The notes: generated by a model not told the origin, from the letters alone. DNA of 10,956 nt from Bacillota bacterium (GCA_023391275.1 JAEWBE010000082.1:1-10956); one strand, 5' to 3'; positions 6,043-10,956 are shown, counted from the first letter of the stretch. Made by a program: numbers and translations.

Positions 6043-6596
6043 GCGCTCCCTTCCGGCTTGCGGGCGTAGAGCTTCAGCTTGCGTTTCTTGACCGACCAGC
6101 AATATTGGATTCCGGATCCGTATTCTCCGTATACAAAAAGGCCGTCGCGTTCAACGCTCAAAATTCCGTAAACTTCCGCATCCGCAATCCACACCGGATC
6201 CCCGTCCATCTGCCTTAACTGCTCCAACGTCAGCGGCTTGTTTTCCGGTTGTGGTGCATAATTCTGTAATGCGGAAATAGCCAACTCATAATCTCGTTTT
6301 TCACTTAATATGTCTGCCGTAGCGTCGCCCCAGCCTATGCGGATATCTAATATCCCAATCAGGTCTTTAACCCTCTGTATGGCTTTTGCAACGCTAATTT
6401 CCGATATATTAAGCTTGTTTTCCGGGGCGGCGCGGCGGAGGGCGTTTATTGCACATAACATTGCAGCAAGAATGTCTATTGTCGCCTGACTGCGTTTACC
6501 CTCTGGCATAATTCGCGCCATGTAGTCGTAAGATTCCTGAAGCTTTTCAGCGGCTTGCTTAGTACCCATCGAGCACGGTTTTAATTCATCATCCAT
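6039..6596 (-). CDS. Two-part phage accessory protein of unknown function
   Basis: A 185-residue protein. The N-terminal half (about 1-110) is helical, with AAEKLQESYDYMARIMPEGK and AAMLCAINALRRA. The C-terminal part (about 118-185) carries LTLEQLRQMDGDPVWIADAE and ends in KRKLKLYARKPEGSA. 'PLTLEQLRQMDGxPVWI' followed by an aromatic beta segment and 'YARKPEG' recurs as a tail module in many Firmicutes phage proteins of unknown role. The ATG at 6596 has CCGGAGGAA a few bases upstream. It is the first minus-strand gene after the plus-strand cassette, so its promoter should lie within 6600-7000, though I cannot assign one. Its PENK linkers and its 'ARKPE' end are repeated at DNA level in the Lar-GNAT gene, suggesting module exchange. 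Confidence 0.75.
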   Translation of the reverse strand: MDDELKPCSMGTKQAAEKLQESYDYMARIMPEGKRSQATIDILAAMLCAINALRRAAPENKLNISEISVAKAIQRVKDLIGILDIRIGWGDATADILSEKRDYELAISALQNYAPQPENKPLTLEQLRQMDGDPVWIADAEVYGILSVERDGLFVYGEYGSGIQYCWSVKKRKLKLYARKPEGSA

Positions 6597-6663
6597 ATTT
6601 TTCCTCCGGTTATAATTTCAATTAGCCATAATGTATATATCCAGATACTGTATACTTACTTTT

Positions 6664-6681
6664 ATCTCCGATAAGGAGGTG
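6664..6681 (+). promoter_or_regulatory. Ribosome-binding-site hairpin before the 21-codon gene
   Basis: The Shine-Dalgarno AAGGAGGTG (6673-6681) is unusually strong. CTCC at 6666-6669 can pair with GGAG at 6675-6678 around the loop GATAA, and flanking A:U and G:U pairs extend the stem to about seven pairs (6663-6681). This would mask the ribosome binding site, as in mRNAs of several type I toxins and of some translationally controlled leaders. Pairing is read by eye; no energy was calculated. Confidence 0.45.
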
Positions 6682-6687
6682 TTGCAT

Positions 6688-6753
6688 ATGTCGATTCGAA
6701 TAATTTTTATTGTCCGAATCAAATTCAAAAAGTTTCGCTTAAATCTTAAATAA
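6688..6753 (+). CDS. 21-residue cationic hydrophobic peptide
   Basis: The plus strand reads ATG at 6688 through TAA at 6751-6753, giving 21 residues that start MSIRIIFIVRIKFKK and end RLNLK. The composition is almost only Ile/Phe/Val/Leu and Arg/Lys, seven basic and no acidic residues. Such a peptide would be expected to bind or insert into membranes. Support for translation is the strong AAGGAGGTG six to seven bases before the ATG, unique in this stretch. A plausible transcription end is the terminator at 6842-6874. Within the coding part, GATTCG (6693-6698) and CGAATC (6715-6720) can form a second hairpin. The unit runs against all neighbouring genes. It could be a type I-like toxin, an antimicrobial-like peptide or a leader peptide; I recognise no family, and an ORF this short could be chance. 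Confidence 0.42.
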   Translation: MSIRIIFIVRIKFKKFRLNLK

Positions 6754-6791
6754 GCGGGGCGGCCTGACGTCGTTAACGGCGTTGGGTCAGT

Positions 6792-6980
6792 CACTGCCAA
6801 ATAAATAAATACAAATACCGAGCATAAAAATTTGAAGTTTGCAGATAAACCCTTTAACGGTTTATCTGTTTTTTAATGCAATTTTCTAGGTACAACGGGC
6901 TTTTCCCATAATTGATTGGTTGCAACAAATAAATAACTCATTAAAATGAAGAAAGTGTTTTATATTTATTTATTGCAGTG
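6792..6980. repeat. Repeated TGC-(A/T)-rich motif, two copies inverted
   Basis: CACTGCCAAATAAATAAATA at 6792-6811 recurs inverted at 6963-6980 as TATTTATTTATTGCAGTG, identical apart from two extra bases. A third related copy, TGCAACAAATAAATAAC, lies at about 6921-6937 in the first orientation. The inverted pair flanks the terminator and lies upstream of the promoter at 7012. The AT-rich parts are low complexity, but the shared CACTGC end is not. Possible protein-binding sites or remnants of an insertion boundary. Confidence 0.4.
6842..6874 (+). terminator. Intrinsic terminator, plus strand
   Basis: CAGATAAACC (6842-6851) and GGTTTATCTG (6859-6868) form a perfect 10-bp stem with a 7-base loop, followed directly by TTTTTT (6869-6874). 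On the minus strand the stem is followed by CAAACTTC, not a T-run, so it acts on plus-strand transcripts. Its presence shows that something upstream (the 21-codon unit or a small RNA) is transcribed rightward. Confidence 0.78.
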
Positions 6981-7011
6981 GCTCTTGCTTTACGGCAGAA
7001 TCCAATTTGTT

Positions 7012-7040
7012 TTGACTTTTTAATAATTTAGTAGTATCTT
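7012..7040 (+). promoter_or_regulatory. Sigma-A-type promoter of the 53-codon gene
   Basis: TTGACT (7012-7017, five of six consensus bases) and TATCTT (7035-7040, four of six) are separated by exactly 17 bases of A/T-rich spacer. Transcription would start near 7047, about 24 bases before the ATG at 7071, giving a short leader that holds GGAGGTG. Read by eye, not scored. Confidence 0.6.
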
Positions 7041-7070
7041 TTGTCTATAAAGTAATTATGGAGGTGTAAT

Positions 7071-7232
7071 ATGTCAGGTAAAGAGATTGGCGATATTTTT
7101 AATAGCAGCATCATTGATGGTCTTCTTAAGGGTCTTGATCTTTTCCTGAAAAGTGGCGGATGGTACATAATTGGCATTGCAGTTTTAGGTGTTCTGTTTG
7201 GATTGACCCGCCGCAAGTTCCGAAGATATTAA
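7071..7232 (+). CDS. 53-residue single-span membrane protein (moron candidate)
   Basis: A complete small gene on the strand opposite all neighbours: promoter at 7012-7040, GGAGGTG (7060-7066), ATG at 7071, TAA at 7230-7232, and an intrinsic terminator nine bases later. The product has an amphipathic N-terminal half (MSGKEIGDIFNSSIIDGLLK, then GLDLFLKSGG), one hydrophobic span at about 31-45 (WYIIGIAVLGVLFGL), and a basic tail TRRKFRRY. By the positive-inside rule the C-terminus should be cytoplasmic and the N-terminus outside. An isolated, self-contained unit with its own promoter and terminator inside a phage operon is the definition of a moron, and such genes often act in the lysogen (superinfection exclusion, defence, toxin or fitness roles). 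Which applies here is not shown. I recognise no family. Confidence 0.72.
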   Translation: MSGKEIGDIFNSSIIDGLLKGLDLFLKSGGWYIIGIAVLGVLFGLTRRKFRRY

Positions 7233-7241
7233 TTTTTCTCA

Positions 7242-7271
7242 GGCCGTACAATTTGGTACGGCCTTTTTGTT
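7242..7271 (+). terminator. Intrinsic terminator after the 53-codon gene
   Basis: GGCCGTAC (7242-7249) and GTACGGCC (7256-7263) form a perfect 8-bp GC-rich stem with a 6-base loop, followed by TTTTTGTTT. On the minus strand the stem is followed by TGAGAAAAATT, so it is orientation-specific for plus-strand transcripts. It lies just outside the stop of the minus-strand gene at 7271. Confidence 0.85.
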
Positions 7272-7729
7272 TACTCAGTCAACATTGGTAGCATTGGAGG
7301 CATGGTACTTGTTTCATAAGCTCTTGCAATCTGCGGTAACATAAAATCTCCCGCGGTGCTACCATCGGGAAGAACGATATTGGCCATGAATTCTTCTTCG
7401 AATACCGAAATGCCGCATTCAACAGCTTCCAGTTTGGCTTTAACAACCAGATTCAATGCTCTCCACCGCTGCCGGCAGGCCTGTTCCCAAGCGTCATACT
7501 GACTTTTATCCGTGCGATCGCGGCCGGTCGGTGTTAGTCGGAACTCCTCTTTTTTAGGAAGAGGCAATATAAATTTGACCTGTATTCCATTCATCGTGAA
7601 TCCGATCATCGCTTTCCCCGACGCAGTGGCATAAGCGAAATTATCAGCGCCATAACGGATTAAAGTACGCTCAATTTCGAGTCTGGATAATTCGCTTGAA
7701 ACATTTGTGTCTTTTGCGTATGTAGGCAT
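7271..7729 (-). CDS. Conserved phage protein of unknown function, 152 residues
   Basis: Starting at the ATG at 7729, the product opens with MPTYAKDTNVSSELSRLEIE and RTLIRYGADNFAY, then a beta segment (AMIGFTMNGIQVKFILPLPK). A Trp/Arg-rich helix follows (YDAWEQACRQRWRALNLVVK, then KLEAVECGISVFEEEFMANI), and the tail ends in a Pro/Met-rich stretch. The start 'Y...T.VSSE.SR.EIE..L.RYGA..F.Y' and the middle 'Q..RQRWRAL.L..KAKLEAVE.GI..FE.EF.A.I' are hallmarks of a widespread conserved protein in Firmicutes and actinophage early regions, whose function I do not know. GGGAGGTGG lies six bases before the start and the upstream gene stops one base away. A longer frame to 7939 lies over the ASCH gene and is not used. 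It is the last minus-strand gene before the plus-strand cassette. Confidence 0.8.
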   Translation of the reverse strand: MPTYAKDTNVSSELSRLEIERTLIRYGADNFAYATASGKAMIGFTMNGIQVKFILPLPKKEEFRLTPTGRDRTDKSQYDAWEQACRQRWRALNLVVKAKLEAVECGISVFEEEFMANIVLPDGSTAGDFMLPQIARAYETSTMPPMLPMLTE

Positions 7730-7730
7730 A

Positions 7731-8114
7731 TCAAGCCACCTCCCTGATATAGCACCAACTTTGCGGTGCACGCTGTAAACCAAAATCAGATAATGGGCGC
7801 GGTGTTTTGTACTCTGCAATTTTCCCCAGATACCAACCATAAACCGGTTTGTTTTTCGCGTAGGCATTGATCTGATCAATTGATAAGCAGCTGCCTTCCA
7901 CCATAGCAGGACTGTAGGACCGGCGCCCTGCTTTTTCAACCATCCAACAGATACATTCTCCGACTACCATGCCACGGCCCGCTTTGGTTTCATAAAGATA
8001 GAGTCTAAATACCTCTTCTATGCGCGGGCGGCTTTTGCGGAGTTCCACCGGCTTGTGCAGTGCAAGGATTTCGCGGCACCAGTGCGGCTGGATGCTTGCT
8101 AAAACATCAATCAT
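7731..8114 (-). CDS. ASCH-like domain protein
   Basis: From the ATG at 8114 (127 residues) the protein begins MIDVLASIQPHWCREILALH then KPVELRKSRP, the typical start of ASCH proteins (ASC-1 homology, a beta-barrel related to PUA): '(I)LSIxPxWaxxIlxGxKxxExRkxxP'. It continues with FRLYLYETKAGRGMVVGECI and, near the end, VYGWYLGKIAEYKTPRPLSD, matching the barrel's later strands. ASCH domains are thought to bind RNA or modified nucleotides, and some phage members hydrolyse modified nucleosides. None of that is shown for this protein. The start overlaps the stop of the radical-SAM-like gene as ATGA, and GGGAGG lies seven bases upstream. A start at 8129 would place the Shine-Dalgarno inside the gene. 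Confidence 0.78.
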   Translation of the reverse strand: MIDVLASIQPHWCREILALHKPVELRKSRPRIEEVFRLYLYETKAGRGMVVGECICWMVEKAGRRSYSPAMVEGSCLSIDQINAYAKNKPVYGWYLGKIAEYKTPRPLSDFGLQRAPQSWCYIREVA

Positions 8115-9025
8115 GGTTCTGCCTCCCATGGAAACTCCTGAATCAGTTGATCACCCCATATTTCAGTAAGGCTGGATTTCATAAATACCGGAACACCTTC
8201 CGATTGGCAATCTGACACTATGCTTTCTATCCATGACCGCTGTGGGATTACTTTTTCTTTTCGGTTTCCACTTTCGGCACCAATGATCACCCATTCAATT
8301 CCCGGCTTCAGGTCTGCCCCATCTGCACTTTCCCATTCCCCGCAATTATCGCAGTACCAGGGTTTAGCTCCTTGACATGTACGCGGATTATCCCGATAAA
8401 CTTCGTATGACCCGCAAATAGGGCAACGCTCTTTTTCTAAATTCAGTGTGACCGGTCCGAGAATTGGCTCAATGCTTAAAAACAGATGACCTTCGGGCAA
8501 CTTTGAAAGATATTCCGCTCTGGACATGTCCCCTTGGCATGTTACGGTCGTTCCAAACCAAAAATCTTTAAAAAACTCTACGGACTCTTCACAACCTCGA
8601 TCTTCGCACGAATAATAATCTATTGCATTATCAATTCCGGCAGGATTTTTCGTGAGGAATATGTAACGGTGCTGTGGGGCATTTCCGCAAGCATCAAATA
8701 CTTCGCGTATCCATTCATCCGGTACCCACGCACCGAAGAGATCAGCCATGGAGCAAACGAAGATATTACGTGGCTTTGTTCTGAGTGCTGGTTCACCGAG
8801 GCGGTACCGGTGGAAGGTCGGCGCAAACTCAAATGGATATGGACCGCTATGTACTGCATCTGAATAACTTCTCACCTTTCCGGTGATTTCATGTAAATCT
8901 GTGCCGCTGTATGGTGTGCCATACCGATGGGCAATTTTCCGTGCGTAGCAGTAAGGGCAACCGTGCAGACATCCGGTGACTGGGTTCCACGACATATCGC
9001 ACCAGTCTATTTTTGTATCATTCAT
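8111..9025 (-). CDS. Radical-SAM-like phage protein, Gp37/Gp68 family (DUF5131)
   Basis: A 304-residue protein beginning MNDTKIDWCDMSWNPVTGCL. C19-x3-C23-x2-C26 (GCLHGCPYCYARKIA) is a radical-SAM-type iron-sulfur motif. Other family hallmarks are NIFVCSMADLFGAWVPDEWI, a strand-helix with YIFLTKNP, HLFLSIEPILGPVTL and IEWVIIGAESGNRKEKVIP. These define the Gp37/Gp68 (PF07505) family, common in phages and mobile elements. Its reaction is not established to my knowledge, though it is expected to use SAM. A small zinc ribbon (CPICGSYEVYR and WYCDNCGEW, about 198-229) is inserted before the last motif. The start overlaps the upstream stop by eight bases (ATGAATGA). Tight coupling to the ASCH and DUF7768 genes suggests a shared nucleotide or nucleic-acid task. 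Confidence 0.88.
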   Translation of the reverse strand: MNDTKIDWCDMSWNPVTGCLHGCPYCYARKIAHRYGTPYSGTDLHEITGKVRSYSDAVHSGPYPFEFAPTFHRYRLGEPALRTKPRNIFVCSMADLFGAWVPDEWIREVFDACGNAPQHRYIFLTKNPAGIDNAIDYYSCEDRGCEESVEFFKDFWFGTTVTCQGDMSRAEYLSKLPEGHLFLSIEPILGPVTLNLEKERCPICGSYEVYRDNPRTCQGAKPWYCDNCGEWESADGADLKPGIEWVIIGAESGNRKEKVIPQRSWIESIVSDCQSEGVPVFMKSSLTEIWGDQLIQEFPWEAEP

Positions 9026-9557
9026 TTCCGTTCACCACTTTTATGTATTTCACCGGGATTTTTAAGGCTTCGGCCAGTTCAATTTCTTTGCGCATCCCAA
9101 ATGATACGTAAGGTCCATAAGCCCAAAGCTCACTGCAAAATCTCAGCAATTCCAGTCCCATCCGCATTCCGGCTGCGCGCTCATCCGGAAGATTATCATC
9201 CAGCATACCGTCAAACATAACATGCGGCGCAATTGGTACGTAACCGGCGCCTATTACCTCATAGCAATATCTTCTGGCCGCGGCGATATTGACTTTTACA
9301 TTTCCCCGGCACGGGGAACAGACATAAATGAGCTTTTGCGGATCCTTTTCGCACGTAGCAGCAAGGGCGGAAACCGTGGCCGCTGTCATAGCAAATTTAC
9401 GGTATGCTTTACACTCCGCCGCCAGCTCCGGAATCCATGCCATTGAATTTCTTTCAATATTTCGTAAATTTACATATGCGGAACTCCCGTTTTCGATTTC
9501 AAGCGCATGCCTAAAATTCGCTACTGCATTTTCGGCTTTTTCTAACGTATCATTCAT
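9018..9557 (-). CDS. Nucleoside 2-deoxyribosyltransferase-like protein (DUF4406/DUF7768 type)
   Basis: The 179-residue product has a helical N-terminal extension (about 1-72) and then a Rossmann-like domain: LIYVCSPCRGNVKVNIAAAR, GAGYVPIAPHVMFDGMLDD, ERAAGMRMGLELLRFCSELW and SFGMRKEIELAEALKIPV. The order 'YV-SP-RG ... N...A ... G..PIAPH ... ER..GM..GLELL..C.ELW.YG ... S.GM..EI..A' is that of the DUF4406/DUF7768 relatives of nucleoside 2-deoxyribosyltransferases, which exchange or hydrolyse bases on deoxynucleosides or related metabolites. The catalytic Glu of the true enzymes is not assignable by eye, so activity is uncertain. In this copy the residue after SP is Cys rather than the aromatic I expect. 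CAGGAGGTC precedes the ATG, which overlaps the upstream stop by eight bases. Confidence 0.82.
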   Translation of the reverse strand: MNDTLEKAENAVANFRHALEIENGSSAYVNLRNIERNSMAWIPELAAECKAYRKFAMTAATVSALAATCEKDPQKLIYVCSPCRGNVKVNIAAARRYCYEVIGAGYVPIAPHVMFDGMLDDNLPDERAAGMRMGLELLRFCSELWAYGPYVSFGMRKEIELAEALKIPVKYIKVVNGNE

Positions 9558-9741
9558 TTTCTGACCTCCTGAATTTCACATACTGTCCGCTGTTGTTAAG
9601 CTCATATTGAAATTCCGCTCTCCCGGTTTTGAGTGAGTGAATGGTCACAATGTCCGTAATCACTTGTATTCCGCTGTTTTCCGTTATAATTTCATCCCCA
9701 ATTTCATACGGACAGACTACCTTGAACGCTGCTGCTTGCAT
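9550..9741 (-). CDS. Small phage protein with SH3-like barrel pattern, 63 residues
   Basis: The product starts MQAAAFKVVCPYEIGDEIIT, then SGIQVITDIVTIHSLKTGRA and EFQYELNNSGQYV. The pattern 'CPY.IGD.I......I.DI...HSLK.G...F.YELN.SG.Y' is common in 55-70-residue proteins of Clostridia phages; alternating strands suggest a small beta barrel. Function unknown. A strong AAGGAGGAATAAC precedes the ATG. Its last codons contain the Shine-Dalgarno of the next gene and the stop overlaps that gene by eight bases. The upstream 39-residue frame overlaps its 5' end by 25 bases. Confidence 0.8.
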   Translation of the reverse strand: MQAAAFKVVCPYEIGDEIITENSGIQVITDIVTIHSLKTGRAEFQYELNNSGQYVKFRRSENE

Positions 9742-9836
9742 TTGTTATTCCTCCTTTGTTTTGTCCGGTCTTTATTTTTTCCGGCTGTGCTGATCAGCCG
9801 GTTCCAGTATCGATAACTGCTTTCCCCTTTGGCCAT
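9717..9836 (-). CDS. Very small basic protein, 39 residues
   Basis: An ATG at 9836 lies ten bases after the upstream stop, preceded by GAGGTGG at good spacing. The product begins MAKGESSYRYWNRLISTAGK and ends in a strongly basic tail (KNKDRTKQRRNNKCKQQRSR). It fills the otherwise empty 105-base gap before the 63-residue gene and overlaps its start by 25 bases, like other junctions in this operon. The first 20 residues look protein-like; the basic tail may be run-on across the next ribosome binding site. I recognise no family. The gene could be spurious, but the placement of the Shine-Dalgarno favours translation. Confidence 0.5.
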   Translation of the reverse strand: MAKGESSYRYWNRLISTAGKNKDRTKQRRNNKCKQQRSR

Positions 9837-9846
9837 GTTTTCCACC

Positions 9847-10179
9847 TCAATCTAAATAATTTCTGCCAAAAATCCTTATGAAATCATCCCGACTATGGGT
9901 TTGTTCAAATGCCCGCTGTGCATCCTGCTTTAACTGCATGTCGAGATCGTGGTTTCCACAATGGACGCCCTCATTGGATTGGTTGTGGTATAGTCCGGTG
10001 AGGTAAACCCATAAGCCGTATTTTTCAGATAACTTTCGATTTGGGTTCCCTTCGAAAATATGATGTTTATGTAAATTATCCGTTCTTGATCGATTTTCCC
10101 TTTTCCGGGTCACATAACACTCTTTGGTGTTCTGGAGGATGGAGCCCTTAACTTTCGGTATTTCTCTCAGCTGAAACAT
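9847..10179 (-). CDS. HNH-like phage protein, putative nuclease
   Basis: A 110-residue protein: a short basic N-terminus, ECYVTRKRENRSRTDNLHKH, HIFEGNPNRKLSEKYGLWVY, LTGLYHNQSNEGVHCGNHDL, then AFEQTHSRDDFIRIFGRNYL. The series 'NLH+HHIFEG..NR..SEKYGL..YL...HN.S..GVH....LD..LK..AQ..FE..H.R..F...FGRNYL' belongs to a well-spread phage HNH-like family. The His pair (HKHHIF), Asn of YHN and the His/Asn/Asp cluster (HCGNHDLD) are retained. Relatives usually carry Cys in the early turn where this copy has ECYVTRKREN, so metal binding there may be lost. The ATG follows the methyltransferase stop without a gap (TGAATG). Possibly a structure-specific nuclease of replication or recombination; activity inferred only. 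Confidence 0.72.
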   Translation of the reverse strand: MFQLREIPKVKGSILQNTKECYVTRKRENRSRTDNLHKHHIFEGNPNRKLSEKYGLWVYLTGLYHNQSNEGVHCGNHDLDMQLKQDAQRAFEQTHSRDDFIRIFGRNYLD

Positions 10180-10956
10180 TCAGGCACCCTCTTTCTGCCC
10201 GCTGCCCACTACGTCAAACAGTGTTGGCTGGCTACATTCCAGTTCTGCCTGTTTGCAGTTCAAAACCATTTGGGAGAAATAACGGTCCTTAAGCTCAATT
10301 CCAATACCGTTCCTCCCCATTGCCACGGCCTCCCTGACTTCACTTCCTACCCCAGCGAACGGGGATAGAAACGTATCCCCTGGATTTGTCCATAATTCCA
10401 TTGCTCGGTCGATTACGTCAAGCTGCAGCGGGCAGATATGCTTTTCGTCGTTTTCCTCCCGAGCCGATTCCCGGTTCAGGGTCCGAGACTGATTAATGTC
10501 CATCCACACAGGGGAAGCGTATCGCCTCCATACCTGATGGGAATACACTGGGTCTTCTGTCTGTATGTGGGAATGCTTGTCGTTGATTGTGTACTGAGAT
10601 TTCAGCTTTGGTTCCCGCTTCGGTGCAACCAGCTCGTTCTCCCCGATGAAGGATTCAAATCCATTCGGATGTGCCACAGGTTCCGGGTTTTTCCCCGGCT
10701 TGCGCATCACGACCAGATAATCCGGCAGCCCTACCCGGCACATGGACGAATCTTTCACAACTTGCTTATGCATCAGGCCAAGGGCTTTCGTCCGTGTGGC
10801 TTCCGTCAGCGGGTCTTTCCAGATCGCCACACGGGAATGATAGATAAACCCCGCACTTTCAAACAAGTGGATAAGCTCTCCGGGGAAGTCATGCAACCCG
10901 ATAAACCCGTCCCGCTCTTTCATGGCGGGGATGTCCATGCAATGGCACCACATGAT
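10180..10956 (-). CDS. Phage DNA (N4-cytosine/N6-adenine) methyltransferase, C-terminal part
   Basis: The reading frame is open at the right edge, so the true start is outside the window; at least 258 residues are visible. Near the visible start are MKERDGFIGLHDFPGELIHL and FIYHSRVAIWKDPLTEATRT, then MCRVGLPDYLVVMRKPGKN, typical of the region after the catalytic S/D/N-PPY/F motif in phage methylases. Near the C-terminus is the SAM-binding motif I (FLSPFAGVGSEVREAVAMGR, with the adjacent acidic IELKDRYF), preceded by HICPLQLDVIDRAMELWTNP. Catalytic motif before SAM motif is the beta-class permuted order. The catalytic motif and any N-terminal helicase-type domain, sometimes fused to this family, cannot be seen. 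Such enzymes protect phage DNA from restriction or mark it for regulation. The downstream gene starts immediately at the stop. Confidence 0.85.
   Translation of the reverse strand: MMWCHCMDIPAMKERDGFIGLHDFPGELIHLFESAGFIYHSRVAIWKDPLTEATRTKALGLMHKQVVKDSSMCRVGLPDYLVVMRKPGKNPEPVAHPNGFESFIGENELVAPKREPKLKSQYTINDKHSHIQTEDPVYSHQVWRRYASPVWMDINQSRTLNRESAREENDEKHICPLQLDVIDRAMELWTNPGDTFLSPFAGVGSEVREAVAMGRNGIGIELKDRYFSQMVLNCKQAELECSQPTLFDVVGSGQKEGA

Noticed and set aside
6601..6656. TATAAT (6611-6616) and TATACT (6651-6656) as plus-strand promoters for the 21-codon gene
   Set aside because: Neither has a recognisable -35 at 16-18 bases (the best hexamers match poorly), so I do not list a promoter although one must exist if the unit is transcribed on its own.
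6618..6800. A 60-residue minus-strand reading frame across the plus-strand cassette
   Set aside because: It begins with TTG without a ribosome binding site, lies antisense to the 21-codon gene and has no protein-like features; the opposite strand has the better signals.
7028..7216. A 62-residue minus-strand frame opposite the 53-residue membrane protein
   Set aside because: Antisense to a gene that has a promoter, ribosome binding site and terminator; the frame is Pro/Arg/Met-rich and has no ribosome binding site.
8534..8863. A 109-residue plus-strand frame inside the DUF5131 gene
   Set aside because: Shadow of a strongly conserved gene on the other strand.
1..10956. CRISPR array, tRNA, integrase or att site
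   Set aside because: No regularly spaced repeats, cloverleaf-like sequence, recombinase gene or matching direct repeats typical of att sites were seen by eye.

Overview
The window looks like the interior of a tailed-phage genome (prophage or free phage) of a Gram-positive bacterium, most likely a gut Clostridia/Oscillospiraceae-type host. Grounds: an HK97-type packaging module in the order HNH nuclease, P27-family small terminase, large terminase, small membrane protein, portal; strong GGAGG-type ribosome binding sites; some TTG starts; mid-range GC; and early accessory proteins of a kind I know from Clostridia phages. No rRNA, tRNA, integrase or CRISPR array is visible. The host assignment is inference from gene style.

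Almost everything is on the minus strand, so transcription runs from right (10956) to left (1). Region A (10956-7271) is an early/nucleotide-handling block: C-terminal part of a DNA methyltransferase, an HNH-like protein, two tiny proteins, a DUF7768-type nucleoside-deoxyribosyltransferase-like protein, a radical-SAM-like Gp37/Gp68 (DUF5131) protein, an ASCH-like protein and a conserved phage protein. Region B (7270-6597) is the only large break in the minus-strand gene chain. It holds two small plus-strand units: a 21-codon cationic/hydrophobic peptide gene whose Shine-Dalgarno lies in a hairpin, followed by a terminator; and a 53-residue single-span membrane protein with its own promoter and terminator. 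This is the layout of a phage 'moron' and is the most interesting part of the window.

Region C (6596-3690) is a tightly overlapping chain of accessory genes: a hypothetical protein, a 46-residue protein, a Lar-type zinc ribbon fused to a GNAT acetyltransferase, three small phage proteins, an XRE-type regulator with a C-terminal cysteine cluster, and a RinA/sigma-like late regulator. Most junctions are 1-20 base overlaps, implying translational coupling. Region D (3689-1) is the late packaging module. The regulator is followed by a dyad and a GC-rich hairpin, then the HNH gene, a GC-rich non-coding stretch where a cos site would be expected, TerS, TerL, a DUF1056-like membrane protein and the start of the HK97-type portal, which runs off the left edge.

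A plausible overall reading: the right and middle blocks are expressed early, the regulator at 3690-4103 switches on the late genes, and the terminase proteins with the HNH nuclease cut and package DNA through the portal. The plus-strand units would be read independently, perhaps in the lysogen.
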